Origin: Lentisphaeria bacterium
Lineage (GTDB): Bacteria; Verrucomicrobiota; Lentisphaeria; Oligosphaerales; Oligosphaeraceae
DNA: 20,991 bases
Assembly: GCA_016303095.1 (NCBI GenBank)
Contig: JAEDMH010000028.1
Span: 1-20,991, forward strand
Direction: 5' to 3'
In this document: positions 6,918-14,324 of the stretch, one piece after another
Numbering within the stretch: the stretch's first letter is position 1
Layout of the letters: the number at the start of each line of letters is the position of its first letter
Made by a program: the position numbers and the translations under genes
The notes under the pieces: generated by a model
Seen by the model: the letters and a program-made list of their open reading frames with translations, nothing else
Told to the model about the DNA's origin: nothing
Database searches by the model: none

Positions 6918-8267
6918 TTAGAACACATCGTCCTCTCCCGCATTTTCCTCCGGCACCACATAAGCCTCCACCTCCGTGGTTTCAAAGGCCAATTCGGTCT
7001 TCTGGAGGATTCCCCGCACCAGGGAAGGAATGGGAATGGTGGTGACGATGGAGAGGAAGATAATGGCATTGAAGAAATTGTCATCCAGCATTCCCAGGTT
7101 TTTTCCCAGAGCGGCGGCGGCCAGGGTGGCGGAGAGCTGAGGCACGGTCATCAAGCCTCCGCAGATTCCCTGGACATGGGAGAATCCGGTCATGCGCAGG
7201 GCCAGCCAGCCGGAGAGCAGCTTGCTGGCCACCAATCCCGCCACCGTCAGAAGGACGATGCTCACGTTTCCTCCGTTCATCATGATCCGCAAATCGGTCT
7301 TCATGCCGATGGAGAGGAAGAGGAAAGGAATGAGAAATCCATAGCCAATTCCCTCGAATTTATGGAAGATGGCCGCCTTTTCCTTGAGGAGAGGGGAGAG
7401 GGCCAGACCGGCGATGAAGGCGCTGACAATCAGGTTAATGCCGATGGCCTCTCCGGCCAGCACCGTGAGAAAGATCACCAGCAGGAGGAAGGAGATGAGG
7501 ACATCCTCGTTGGCGGCCAGGCGATGAATCAGCCGGCGGCCCACCAGCCACACCAGGAAGGTGGCCAGGGCAATGAAGAGCCCCACCACCACCAGGAAGA
7601 GGGGGAGGAACCAATGGCCCAGGAAGGCGGGATCCAGGCGATCCAGGAGGGAGAGCCCCGTGGCGGCCCCCGACACCCCCTTCAGGAGCTTCTGCCATTG
7701 GACGGAGACCGCCAGCAGGATGATACTGGCGATATCCGTCACCACGGTGGAGATGAGGATCGCGGCCCCGAATCGGGTCTTGGAGAGCTTCAGTTCCCGC
7801 ATCACGGGGAAGACGATGCCCACGGAATGGGAGGCGAAGAGAGAGGCGTAGAGGAGTTTTCCCGGCAGATCCTCGGGGCGGAAATGCTGATAAACCAGGA
7901 AGCCGGCCAGGGCAGGCACAGCGAAGGTGAGGAGGCTCAGGGCGATGACGGGCGTGCGGACGCTCTTCAGGAGTTTGAAATCCGCCTCCATGCCGGCCAG
8001 GGCCATGAGGAAGACCAGGCCCAGGGACCCCAGGGAGTCCACGAAATTCCGGAAATAGTCTGTCATCACCCCGGGATCTCCCCCCAGGACCTGGGAGAAG
8101 CTCCCGCTCAAATGGTGAATGAGATTGCACTGCCCCTCTCCCATGAGCATGCCAGCCAACAGCAAGGCAATGACCCCAGGCACATACAATTTTCGCAGCA
8201 GCAGGGGGAAGATGGTGATCACCGCCATGGTGCTGATGAAGAGAAGGAGGAAGATGTCGCTATTCAT
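6918..8267 (-). CDS. CPA2-family cation:proton antiporter (Kef/NapA type)
   Basis: Membrane antiporter of 449 residues that exchanges Na+ or K+ for H+. It has about 12 hydrophobic helices with the family hallmarks GLVFLMALAGME (about 83-94) and ASHSVGIVFPVMREL (about 145-159). The ion-site helix contains TVVTD, with Asp178 as the probable carboxylate. The residue before it is Thr, where electrogenic NapA-type proteins have Asp and Kef proteins have Gln. There is no C-terminal RCK/TrkA-N domain, only a short acidic tail, so ligand gating of the KefC kind is unlikely. The ATG at 8267 lies 22 bp after the ispH stop, with no strong ribosome-binding site, and translational coupling is plausible. 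Family is sure; the transported ion is not. Confidence 0.92.
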   Translation of the reverse strand: MNSDIFLLLFISTMAVITIFPLLLRKLYVPGVIALLLAGMLMGEGQCNLIHHLSGSFSQVLGGDPGVMTDYFRNFVDSLGSLGLVFLMALAGMEADFKLLKSVRTPVIALSLLTFAVPALAGFLVYQHFRPEDLPGKLLYASLFASHSVGIVFPVMRELKLSKTRFGAAILISTVVTDIASIILLAVSVQWQKLLKGVSGAATGLSLLDRLDPAFLGHWFLPLFLVVVGLFIALATFLVWLVGRRLIHRLAANEDVLISFLLLVIFLTVLAGEAIGINLIVSAFIAGLALSPLLKEKAAIFHKFEGIGYGFLIPFLFLSIGMKTDLRIMMNGGNVSIVLLTVAGLVASKLLSGWLALRMTGFSHVQGICGGLMTVPQLSATLAAAALGKNLGMLDDNFFNAIIFLSIVTTIPIPSLVRGILQKTELAFETTEVEAYVVPEENAGEDDVF

Positions 8268-8289
8268 GGGAACGCAGGGGCAAAGATGT

Positions 8290-9267
8290 TCATGTCTCAG
8301 GGGACCGCAAACCGCCGGAGCCGGATTCCGGAAAAGGTGCCCCCTCCTCTTGGGGAAGGAGGAAGCCCAGGCGACGGAAGCGCGTCACCCACTCCTCCAC
8401 CAGGGCGTCCGGCGTGCTGGTGGCGCTGGCCAGCCCCACCGTGGCGACGCCCGCCAACTCCTCCGGCAAAAGTTCCTCTCCCTCCTCCAGCATCCGGCAG
8501 GGGCCGGGACAATGCTCCCGGGCCAGCTGCAGCAGGCGACGCCCGTTGGCGCTGTGGGAGGAGCCCAGGATGTAAACTCTGTCGCACTGGGGCGCTATTT
8601 CCACCAGCTCCTCCTGGCGGACGCGCTGGGCCCGGCAGAGATGCGCCCGATCCTGGAGGAGAGGCGCCTTCTCTCGCAGAATGCGCCGCACCTCCTTCAC
8701 CTCGTCCCGTCCCCGACTGGTCTGACAGAAGAAGAAGGCATTGGGGGGGAGGGAGGGGAGGGCCGCCGCCTCCTGGGGATTGCCGACAAGATAGCAGCGT
8801 CTATCCCGGAGGCAGTCTCGGAGGGCCAGAATCTCGGGATGTCCCGCCTCCCCCAGCAGGCAGACGGTGGCCTCGGGGGGAAGATGCCGCAATTGGTTCT
8901 GTCGGTGAAGGATGACAGGGCAAGTGGCCTCATGGGCCTCCAATTCGCGCTGTCGGCAGAGAGCCAGAGTCTCCCGGGTGGTGCCATGGGCGCCCAGCAA
9001 AAGCCGTTCCCCCCGGGGCACCTGATTCACCTCCTCCACAAAGATGACCCCTTCCTCCCGCAGTTGGCGGCTCACCTGATGGTTGTGCACCAAATCCCGC
9101 AGGACATAGAGCGGTCTCCCCGGGCATTTGGCCAGAAGGCGATGGCAGAGAGACAAGGCACGGCGAACCCCGGAACAAAACCCCAGGGGATAGACGAGAC
9201 GAAGTCGGCCCCGGGGGGGGGACGGGGTGGGGACGCCCCCCTTCTCCTGGCGTGAGGCAACGCTCAT
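8290..9267 (-). CDS. ispH: 4-hydroxy-3-methylbut-2-enyl diphosphate reductase
   Basis: Last enzyme of the MEP (non-mevalonate) isoprenoid pathway. It reduces HMBPP to IPP and DMAPP using a [4Fe-4S] cluster. The three cluster cysteines are visible: Cys31 in GFCSGVRRAL, Cys116 in EATCPV and Cys211 in LCRAQRVRQ. Substrate and proton-relay residues also fit: His61 (VHN), His94 (GAHG), His143 and Glu145 (GHPE), Thr183 (CQTS), Ser239 and Asn241 (HSANG), and Ser284 (TSTPD). The sequence is otherwise divergent and has a 20-residue N-terminal extension. Length, 325 residues, is normal. Its ATG overlaps the stop of the chorismate mutase gene by 4 bp (ATGA), so the two are very probably translationally coupled. 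Confidence 0.95.
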   Translation of the reverse strand: MSVASRQEKGGVPTPSPPRGRLRLVYPLGFCSGVRRALSLCHRLLAKCPGRPLYVLRDLVHNHQVSRQLREEGVIFVEEVNQVPRGERLLLGAHGTTRETLALCRQRELEAHEATCPVILHRQNQLRHLPPEATVCLLGEAGHPEILALRDCLRDRRCYLVGNPQEAAALPSLPPNAFFFCQTSRGRDEVKEVRRILREKAPLLQDRAHLCRAQRVRQEELVEIAPQCDRVYILGSSHSANGRRLLQLAREHCPGPCRMLEEGEELLPEELAGVATVGLASATSTPDALVEEWVTRFRRLGFLLPQEEGAPFPESGSGGLRSPET

Positions 9268-9545
9268 GAAAGGGCCTTGCGCTGCAATCCCTTGGCCGCC
9301 TGGAAGATGGCCTGGAACAGGGCCTGCACCTCCGCTTCCCGCCCCGGCGCCTGGGACGCCAGCCGTTCCAGAATCTGGCTCTCCCGGCCGGCATCGGTCA
9401 ACGGGACGCCGGCGGCTGCCTTGGCCGCCGCCACCTCTCCCATCATATCCATCCGGCGCAGGAACAAGGCAAGGAGCTGGTCATCAATCTGGTCAATCTC
9501 CCCCCGGAGAGCCGACAATTCTTTCATGGTGGTCTCGTTAGGCAT
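9264..9545 (-). CDS. aroQ: chorismate mutase, AroQ class
   Basis: Small all-helical enzyme converting chorismate to prephenate for Phe and Tyr synthesis. It is a stand-alone 93-residue domain. Residues at the positions known for the AroQ active site fit with the right spacing: Arg14 (LRGEID), Arg31, Lys42, Asp51, Arg54, Glu55 and Gln88. The ATG at 9545 lies 23 bp after the antiporter stop; an internal ATG at 9527 (MKELSALR) would also give a complete domain, and neither has a strong ribosome-binding site. Its 3' end overlaps ispH by 4 bp. No other shikimate-pathway gene is in view. 'aroQ' is also used for type II dehydroquinase; here it means the mutase. Confidence 0.92.
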   Translation of the reverse strand: MPNETTMKELSALRGEIDQIDDQLLALFLRRMDMMGEVAAAKAAAGVPLTDAGRESQILERLASQAPGREAEVQALFQAIFQAAKGLQRKALS

Positions 9546-9568
9546 TGGACAAAGAGGCAGGAAGCGGG

Positions 9569-11212
9569 TCAGGAACGGGCATTGGGGGCGGAGGGCGTCT
9601 CCGGTTCCTGGGGCTGGAAGCAGGTGGCGGCCAGCTTCTGATTGGCCGGGGTGGCCAGCACGGTGAGTTCATCTTCGGCCCGGAGGACCGTCCCTCCCCG
9701 GGGAGCCAGCCACTGTCCCTTCCGGGCGATCATGACAATGAAGACCCCTCGGGGCAGCGTCAACTCCCGGATCTCCTTTCCCTCCGGGAAGGTGCCGGGA
9801 TGCACCCGGTAGACGGCGGGTTCCTGACAAGCCAGATCATCCGGATTCTCCTCTCCTATTTGGGGCGTCTTGGGTTTGTGATAGTTCACCTGATCGAAGG
9901 AGATGGGGGCGGTGGAGGCCACTTGGAGAGGAGAGTCTAGCTTCAGCAGCCGGGCCAGGGGCATGATGGTGAAACTTTGGAGCACCACGGAGAGCAGCAC
10001 CATGCAGAAGACCATGTTGAAGATCAGTTCGCAGACATTCTCGTTTCCCGCCAGAATCACCTGCTGTTCAGCGGGAAGGAGCATGGGGAAGGTGGCCAGC
10101 ATGATGGGGGCGCCCCCTCGCAGGCCCACCCAGCTGACCAGGAGCTTGGCCCGGGAGGAATAGCCGCTGCCGGCCAGGCAGAGCCAAGTCGCCAGGGGCC
10201 GGGCCACCAGCATCAGCATCGCCCCCATGAGAATGCCTAGTATCCAATGGGCTCCGATGACCCGGGGATTGGCCATGAATCCCAGAATCGTGAAGAGCAC
10301 CACCTGCATCAGCCACCCCAAGGCGTCGGCAAAGCGGGAAAAGCTGTTGCGGAAGACAAAGCGATGGCCCCCCATGGCGACGCCCCCCACATAGACCGCC
10401 ATGTAGCCGTTGGCTCCCAGACAGGCCGCCGAGGCGTGGCACAGGAAGACCACCGCCACCCCCAGCACATAGTAGAGGCCATCGTAGTCCAGCCGGAGAT
10501 GATTGAAGAGCCAGACCGCCACCTTGGCCACCAAAATGCCGGCCAATACGCCTCCGCCCATCTGGTAGAGGAACTGGGGCAGGAACCAGAAGGCGGCCTT
10601 CCCGAGTCCGCCTCCGCCCTCTGTTCCCTGGGCGGTGCAAAGCTGGAGGAAGAAGAGGGTGAGGAAGGTGGCCATGGGGTCGTTGGAGCCGGATTCATAC
10701 TCCAGCAGGGGTTTTAAATCCCCTTTGAGACTGATGCGCCGTCCCCGCAGGATGGAAAAGACGGCGCTGGCATCCGTGGAGGAGATGATGGCGCCGAAGA
10801 GGAGGCAGTGGGGCCAAAGTTCCCCATGGCCGGCCAGGGTGGCGATGAAGGCCGCAAAGCCCCCGAGAAGCAAGGTGGTGAGAAGCACTCCCAGGGTGGA
10901 GAGGATGGTTCCGGTGCGCCACACCTTCCGAATGTCCTCCAGGGAGGAATCCAGCCCCCCGGAGAAGAGGATGAAAGAGAGAGCCAGGGTGCCAATCAGG
11001 TTGGCGTGACGCCAGGGAAGTTGGCTGGTGATGCTCTCCGGCCCGCCCGCCAGGGTGGAGACGCCCAGGCGCATGGCCATTCCAATCAAAAGGAAGACCA
11101 GCAGCCCAGGCATGCTGAACCGGGAAGAAAGCTTGCTGAACAGCACACACCCCACAATCAACAGCCCACACATGAGCATTAGGCCGGGAAGATTGTCGTA
11201 GGCAAGGGGCAT
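9569..11212 (-). CDS. CPA1-family K+(Na+)/H+ antiporter with C-terminal TrkA-C domain (NhaP2/CvrA type)
   Basis: Membrane antiporter of 547 residues. About 12 transmembrane helices occupy residues 8-430. The CPA1 core motifs are present: SFILFSGGLD (about 79-88), the SSTDASAVFSIL stretch (about 144-155) and ESGSNDP, with Asn177-Asp178 as the ion-site pair. SWVGLRGGAPI lies later in the membrane domain. Residues about 460-530 form a cytosolic TrkA-C (RCK-C) domain, containing GKEIRELTLP and LRAEDELTVLA, which in NhaP2/CvrA-type proteins is a regulatory domain. It is the first gene of a run of six minus-strand genes separated by no more than 25 bp. The gap upstream holds the only conspicuously AT-rich patch between operons, a likely promoter region. 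Whether K+, Na+ or both are moved cannot be decided. Confidence 0.93.
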   Translation of the reverse strand: MPLAYDNLPGLMLMCGLLIVGCVLFSKLSSRFSMPGLLVFLLIGMAMRLGVSTLAGGPESITSQLPWRHANLIGTLALSFILFSGGLDSSLEDIRKVWRTGTILSTLGVLLTTLLLGGFAAFIATLAGHGELWPHCLLFGAIISSTDASAVFSILRGRRISLKGDLKPLLEYESGSNDPMATFLTLFFLQLCTAQGTEGGGGLGKAAFWFLPQFLYQMGGGVLAGILVAKVAVWLFNHLRLDYDGLYYVLGVAVVFLCHASAACLGANGYMAVYVGGVAMGGHRFVFRNSFSRFADALGWLMQVVLFTILGFMANPRVIGAHWILGILMGAMLMLVARPLATWLCLAGSGYSSRAKLLVSWVGLRGGAPIMLATFPMLLPAEQQVILAGNENVCELIFNMVFCMVLLSVVLQSFTIMPLARLLKLDSPLQVASTAPISFDQVNYHKPKTPQIGEENPDDLACQEPAVYRVHPGTFPEGKEIRELTLPRGVFIVMIARKGQWLAPRGGTVLRAEDELTVLATPANQKLAATCFQPQEPETPSAPNARS

Positions 11213-11272
11213 AGACAGGACAGCAAAAAAGGGGGCGGGGAGAAGACGCGGAATGTCCCAAAGCGGGCACTT

Positions 11273-11309
11273 TATTCATAACTCATTCTATTGCAAAAAG
11301 TTATGAATA
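11273..11309. promoter_or_regulatory. AT-rich 11-bp perfect inverted repeat upstream of the antiporter operon
   Basis: Arms TATTCATAACT (11273-11283) and AGTTATGAATA (11299-11309) are perfectly complementary across a 15-nt spacer. They sit about 60 bp before the antiporter start in the only strongly AT-rich patch between the two operons. The arrangement suits an operator for a dimeric regulator overlapping a promoter, but I cannot define -35 and -10 boxes with normal spacing. Confidence 0.4.
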
Positions 11310-11316
11310 TAGTAAT

Positions 11317-11359
11317 CCCATCCCGCCCTACCCTATTCCGGTTTTTTTGGCGGGATGGG
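11317..11359 (-). terminator. GC-rich hairpin after the V-ATPase operon
   Basis: A perfect 11-bp stem CCCATCCCGCC/GGCGGGATGGG (11317-11327 and 11349-11359) with a 21-nt loop begins 16 bp downstream of the atpK stop. Its position suits an operon terminator or an RNA-end protector. No T-run follows the stem on the minus strand (the sequence reads ATTACTATATTC), so it is not a classical intrinsic terminator. Confidence 0.45.
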
Positions 11360-11374
11360 CAGAGGAGGGACCGC

Positions 11375-11842
11375 TTAGGCCACGGGGGTCATGTTGGTGA
11401 GGAACATCATGGAGAAGACCATGGCGAAGATGGCGATGGTCTCCACCACGCCCAGGGCGATGAGGTTGTTGGCGAATCCCTGTCCGGTTTCGCTGAAGGA
11501 GTCGCAGGCGCCGGCGGCGGCCCGTCCCTGGTAGACGGCGCTGGCGCCAATGCCCAGTCCTCCCAGGATTCCCACGGCCAGGGCGGCGGGCCAGAGTCTA
11601 GGATCCAGATTGAGGATTTGGAGCATGAGGATCAGGCCATAGATGGTCTGGGTCATGGAGACGCCGGCGAAGATAGTGAGCTGGAAGGGAGCGGCCTTTC
11701 CCTGGACATAGCAGCGTTTCCAGCTGCCGATGGCGCTGGCGGCGGCCATGCCGCATCCGATGGCGGAACCCACGGCGGCGATGCCGAAGGCGGCGATAGC
11801 GCCGAGACCGACCAGAGCCTTTGCGATGTTGGGATCAATCAT
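11375..11842 (-). CDS. atpK: V-type ATP synthase subunit K (rotor ring), Na+-type
   Basis: Membrane rotor (c/K-ring) subunit of the V-type ATPase, 155 residues with two fused helical hairpins (four helices), like NtpK of Enterococcus hirae (156 residues). The first hairpin has Gln where a carboxylate could be (Thr64-Gln65 in SMTQTIYG); the second carries the single ion-binding Glu134 in VVETIAIF. Residues T64, Q65, Q105 and E134 line up with the Na+ ligands T64, Q65, Q110 and E139 of NtpK, so Na+ coupling is predicted. The start is ATG at 11842 with AGGAGA about 9 bp upstream. It is the last gene of the operon, 68 bp after atpI, and is followed by a strong hairpin. The separate ribosome-binding site suits a subunit needed in many copies. 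Confidence 0.95.
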   Translation of the reverse strand: MIDPNIAKALVGLGAIAAFGIAAVGSAIGCGMAAASAIGSWKRCYVQGKAAPFQLTIFAGVSMTQTIYGLILMLQILNLDPRLWPAALAVGILGGLGIGASAVYQGRAAAGACDSFSETGQGFANNLIALGVVETIAIFAMVFSMMFLTNMTPVA

Positions 11843-11910
11843 GATGTGTGTCTCCTGTGTGTAATGGGGTTGGGGAAGTCAAAAAAAGGAGCGAAAAGGA
11901 GGCGATGGAG

Positions 11911-13701
11911 TTATCGGAAGGGCTTGTAGGGGCGGCCGCCCCACTCCACCCCAATGTGTCCGGAGAACTCCAGAGTATTGAGGCGGATGCCGTGAACCAG
12001 GACGCTCATGAGGGCCATGGCCACGTTGAGGAGGTGTCCCGCCAGCACGATGAGGGCGCCCACAGGGAGGAGCCAGGGGTTTTTCTCCCAGAGCATGGCG
12101 CTCATGTCGTTGAAGGCCTTGGCGATGTAGACGCTGGAGAGGCCCACGGCATAGAGCCGGATGTAGGAGAGCAAGTCGCTGAGGCTGTTGATGAAGGTGA
12201 AGGGGGAGTAGATCACGTCCCCCATGTTGTTCCATTGAATGGAGAAGAGGAGGATCAGGACGGCGCCCACGGCGTACATCACCGAGGGGATGGTGAACTT
12301 GGCGAAGGAGTTGTCGATGAGGAGGCACTTCACAGTGAAGAAGTTGGCCCAGAGGAAGATGGCCCAGCCCAGATTGCCCAGCTTTCCCCGCCAAGTGCGG
12401 GAGAGGGGGATCTTCCAGAGGTGGGCCAGGGAGAGATGGATGGCCGCCAGGAAGAAGCAGAAGAGCTGAACATTGAGCTGTCCCCGCTGGCTATCCACCA
12501 GACAGGGGAGTCCTCCCCAGGTGAGACCGAACCAATTGCCGGAAAGGCTTCCCCAGATCAGGACGCACAGGGACATTCCCGTGAGCAGTTTCATGGAGGG
12601 AAGCAGCTCCGGCTTCTGGCGACGGCATCGGCAGAGTCCCCAGAGAGAGAGGCCCGTGAAGATCACGCCGTAGCCGGCGTCCCCCACCAGCATGCCGCAG
12701 AAGAGGGAGAGGAAAATCATGACGGCCACGGAGATGTCCACCTCGTGGTAGCCGGGAAGGATGCCGATGAAATCCAGAATGACCTTGGCCATTTCCCAGT
12801 GCCGGGGCATGGTCAGCTTGGTGGGCACCAGGGAATCCTCTGGCAGGACTTCCTCATAGCGCAAGGCCCAGCCATGGGAGCGGGCGGCCGCCCGCAATTC
12901 CTCCAACTGCTTCTCCGGCACATAGCCTTGGAGATAGCACAGGGCCTGGCCGGAACGCCCCATGCCATCCCGGGTGGCTAGATACTCCCTCGCCCTCTCC
13001 AGACGGGCATGCTCCTGGGCCAGCAACGCCCCGTCCTCCCGGGCGTGACGCCGCAAGGTCTCCGTGGCCTCCTGGCACTTCTGACCCAGGGCCTGTTCCC
13101 GCGCTTCCAGCGCCCCCAAGTCCATGCCCAAGGGGAAGCGCTGGGGCACCAGGGGAAGCCCCTCCAGGGAAGCGGGAGAAAGCACCAGGGACAGCACTTG
13201 CTCCTTCTGCCGGGAAACCACCAGCTCCACCGTCCCCTCAGGGCGTTCCTTCCATTCCTGGAGCCAATGTTCCTGGGAACGGCCATTGCGCGACAGCAGG
13301 GCCACGTGCCACCCCCGCTCCTCCAGGCGCTTCAGCAGAGAGGAATCGAAGTGTCCCCAAGGTGCCAGCTGTTGTCGGGCCTGGGCCACCTTCTGGAGTT
13401 CCTCCTGATTCTTCTGGAGCTCCTCCCAGAGGGCCAGGCACTGCTCACGGCAGGCCGCCCCGTCCCCCTTGGGCTCTCCTGAGCCGCAGGACGTGGCTTT
13501 GGTTTCAGCGGCCAGTCCTTTCAGGAAATTCAGGAGTCGGGCGGACTGTGCCACTTCCTCCTGGGCGGTCTTCCGATCCGCCGTCACCTCCGCCGCCTGA
13601 GGCACCACATGGACGCAACCCAGGGTGCGCAGGCCTTGGAGACAGGTTTCCCGGTCGTCCGCCAGGCAGACCACCGTTGTCTTCAGCATTCTCTCGATCA
13701 T
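11911..13701 (-). CDS. atpI: V-type ATP synthase subunit I (stator, a-subunit homologue)
   Basis: Membrane stator subunit that forms the ion half-channels beside the K ring. It has 596 residues. The first 320 or so are soluble, charged and partly coiled-coil, and would bind the peripheral stalk (subunit E). The remainder holds about seven or eight hydrophobic helices, including GMLVGDAGYGVIFTG and NSLSDLLSYIRLYAVGLSSVYIA, which carries the conserved channel Arg region. The C-terminus GGRPYKPFR is the typical family ending. It begins in a 4-bp ATGA overlap with atpD, so translation is coupled. Length and all main features are normal for the bacterial family. Confidence 0.95.
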   Translation of the reverse strand: MIERMLKTTVVCLADDRETCLQGLRTLGCVHVVPQAAEVTADRKTAQEEVAQSARLLNFLKGLAAETKATSCGSGEPKGDGAACREQCLALWEELQKNQEELQKVAQARQQLAPWGHFDSSLLKRLEERGWHVALLSRNGRSQEHWLQEWKERPEGTVELVVSRQKEQVLSLVLSPASLEGLPLVPQRFPLGMDLGALEAREQALGQKCQEATETLRRHAREDGALLAQEHARLERAREYLATRDGMGRSGQALCYLQGYVPEKQLEELRAAARSHGWALRYEEVLPEDSLVPTKLTMPRHWEMAKVILDFIGILPGYHEVDISVAVMIFLSLFCGMLVGDAGYGVIFTGLSLWGLCRCRRQKPELLPSMKLLTGMSLCVLIWGSLSGNWFGLTWGGLPCLVDSQRGQLNVQLFCFFLAAIHLSLAHLWKIPLSRTWRGKLGNLGWAIFLWANFFTVKCLLIDNSFAKFTIPSVMYAVGAVLILLFSIQWNNMGDVIYSPFTFINSLSDLLSYIRLYAVGLSSVYIAKAFNDMSAMLWEKNPWLLPVGALIVLAGHLLNVAMALMSVLVHGIRLNTLEFSGHIGVEWGGRPYKPFR

Positions 13702-14309
13702 GGCAGCTCAGCGTCCCTTTCCTGGCATTTTCCCTTGGCGATCTTGGAGCGTCCCACGGAATTGGTCTGCTGGTCGCCGATGTAGATGTTGATGCGGCGG
13801 ATGTTCTCCTGGGCGGAGGGAATCTTCACCTTTTCGAAGAGATTCACCCGCTGGTTGACCACCCGGAGTTCGTCCTCCAGGCACGCCAACTGCTCTTCCA
13901 TGAGGCGCCGACGGAGCCGGAGTTCCGTCTGGCGGGCCACCAGAGCCAGGGCGTCATCCAGCCAGAGGGGGGTGGAGAGGAGGTCCACAGGCTGGTTCTT
14001 CCACTCCAGTCCCCGGTGGGCGGGCACCTCGATGCCGGCGATGTTCCGGGTGGCCACCCGCCACTGGCTCACCATGGCCACCTTCTCCAGCTCCTGGGGA
14101 TAGTCCCCGAAGACCTTCAGGTCGTCATGGCGGGCTTCCAGCTCCCGCCGGTCCTCCTCCTCCAGGGCGGCCAGCTCCTCCCGGGCCTGGCGCACCTCCA
14201 GCTGCAGCTGCTGCTTCTTCAGCTGCAGAGTGGGAAGATAGCGCTGGAAGCGCTTCAGGGCATCCCGCTGGAGCTTCAGCTCGTTTTTGGTCAGCTTGAC
14301 TTTCCCCAT
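13698..14309 (-). CDS. atpD: V-type ATP synthase subunit D (central stalk)
   Basis: Central rotor-shaft subunit, the functional counterpart of F-type gamma. It has 203 residues. The N-terminal motif KLTKNELKLQRDAL and the C-terminal long helix with EQLACLEDELRVVNQRVNLFE and KIPSAQENIRRINIYI are hallmarks; together they make the antiparallel coiled coil that turns inside the A3B3 hexamer. GGGAGG sits just upstream of the ATG at 14309, 15 bp after the atpB stop. The last 4 bp overlap atpI. Confidence 0.95.
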   Translation of the reverse strand: MGKVKLTKNELKLQRDALKRFQRYLPTLQLKKQQLQLEVRQAREELAALEEEDRRELEARHDDLKVFGDYPQELEKVAMVSQWRVATRNIAGIEVPAHRGLEWKNQPVDLLSTPLWLDDALALVARQTELRLRRRLMEEQLACLEDELRVVNQRVNLFEKVKIPSAQENIRRINIYIGDQQTNSVGRSKIAKGKCQERDAELP

Positions 14310-14324
14310 GGGCGTGGGTCCTCC

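Noticed and set aside
6899..7084. N-terminal extension of the FNT gene to the ATG at 7084
   Set aside because: It would overlap the upstream antiporter gene by about 165 bp and encode low-complexity Ser/Pro/Arg-rich sequence. The ATG at 6898 has a good ribosome-binding site and begins the membrane domain.
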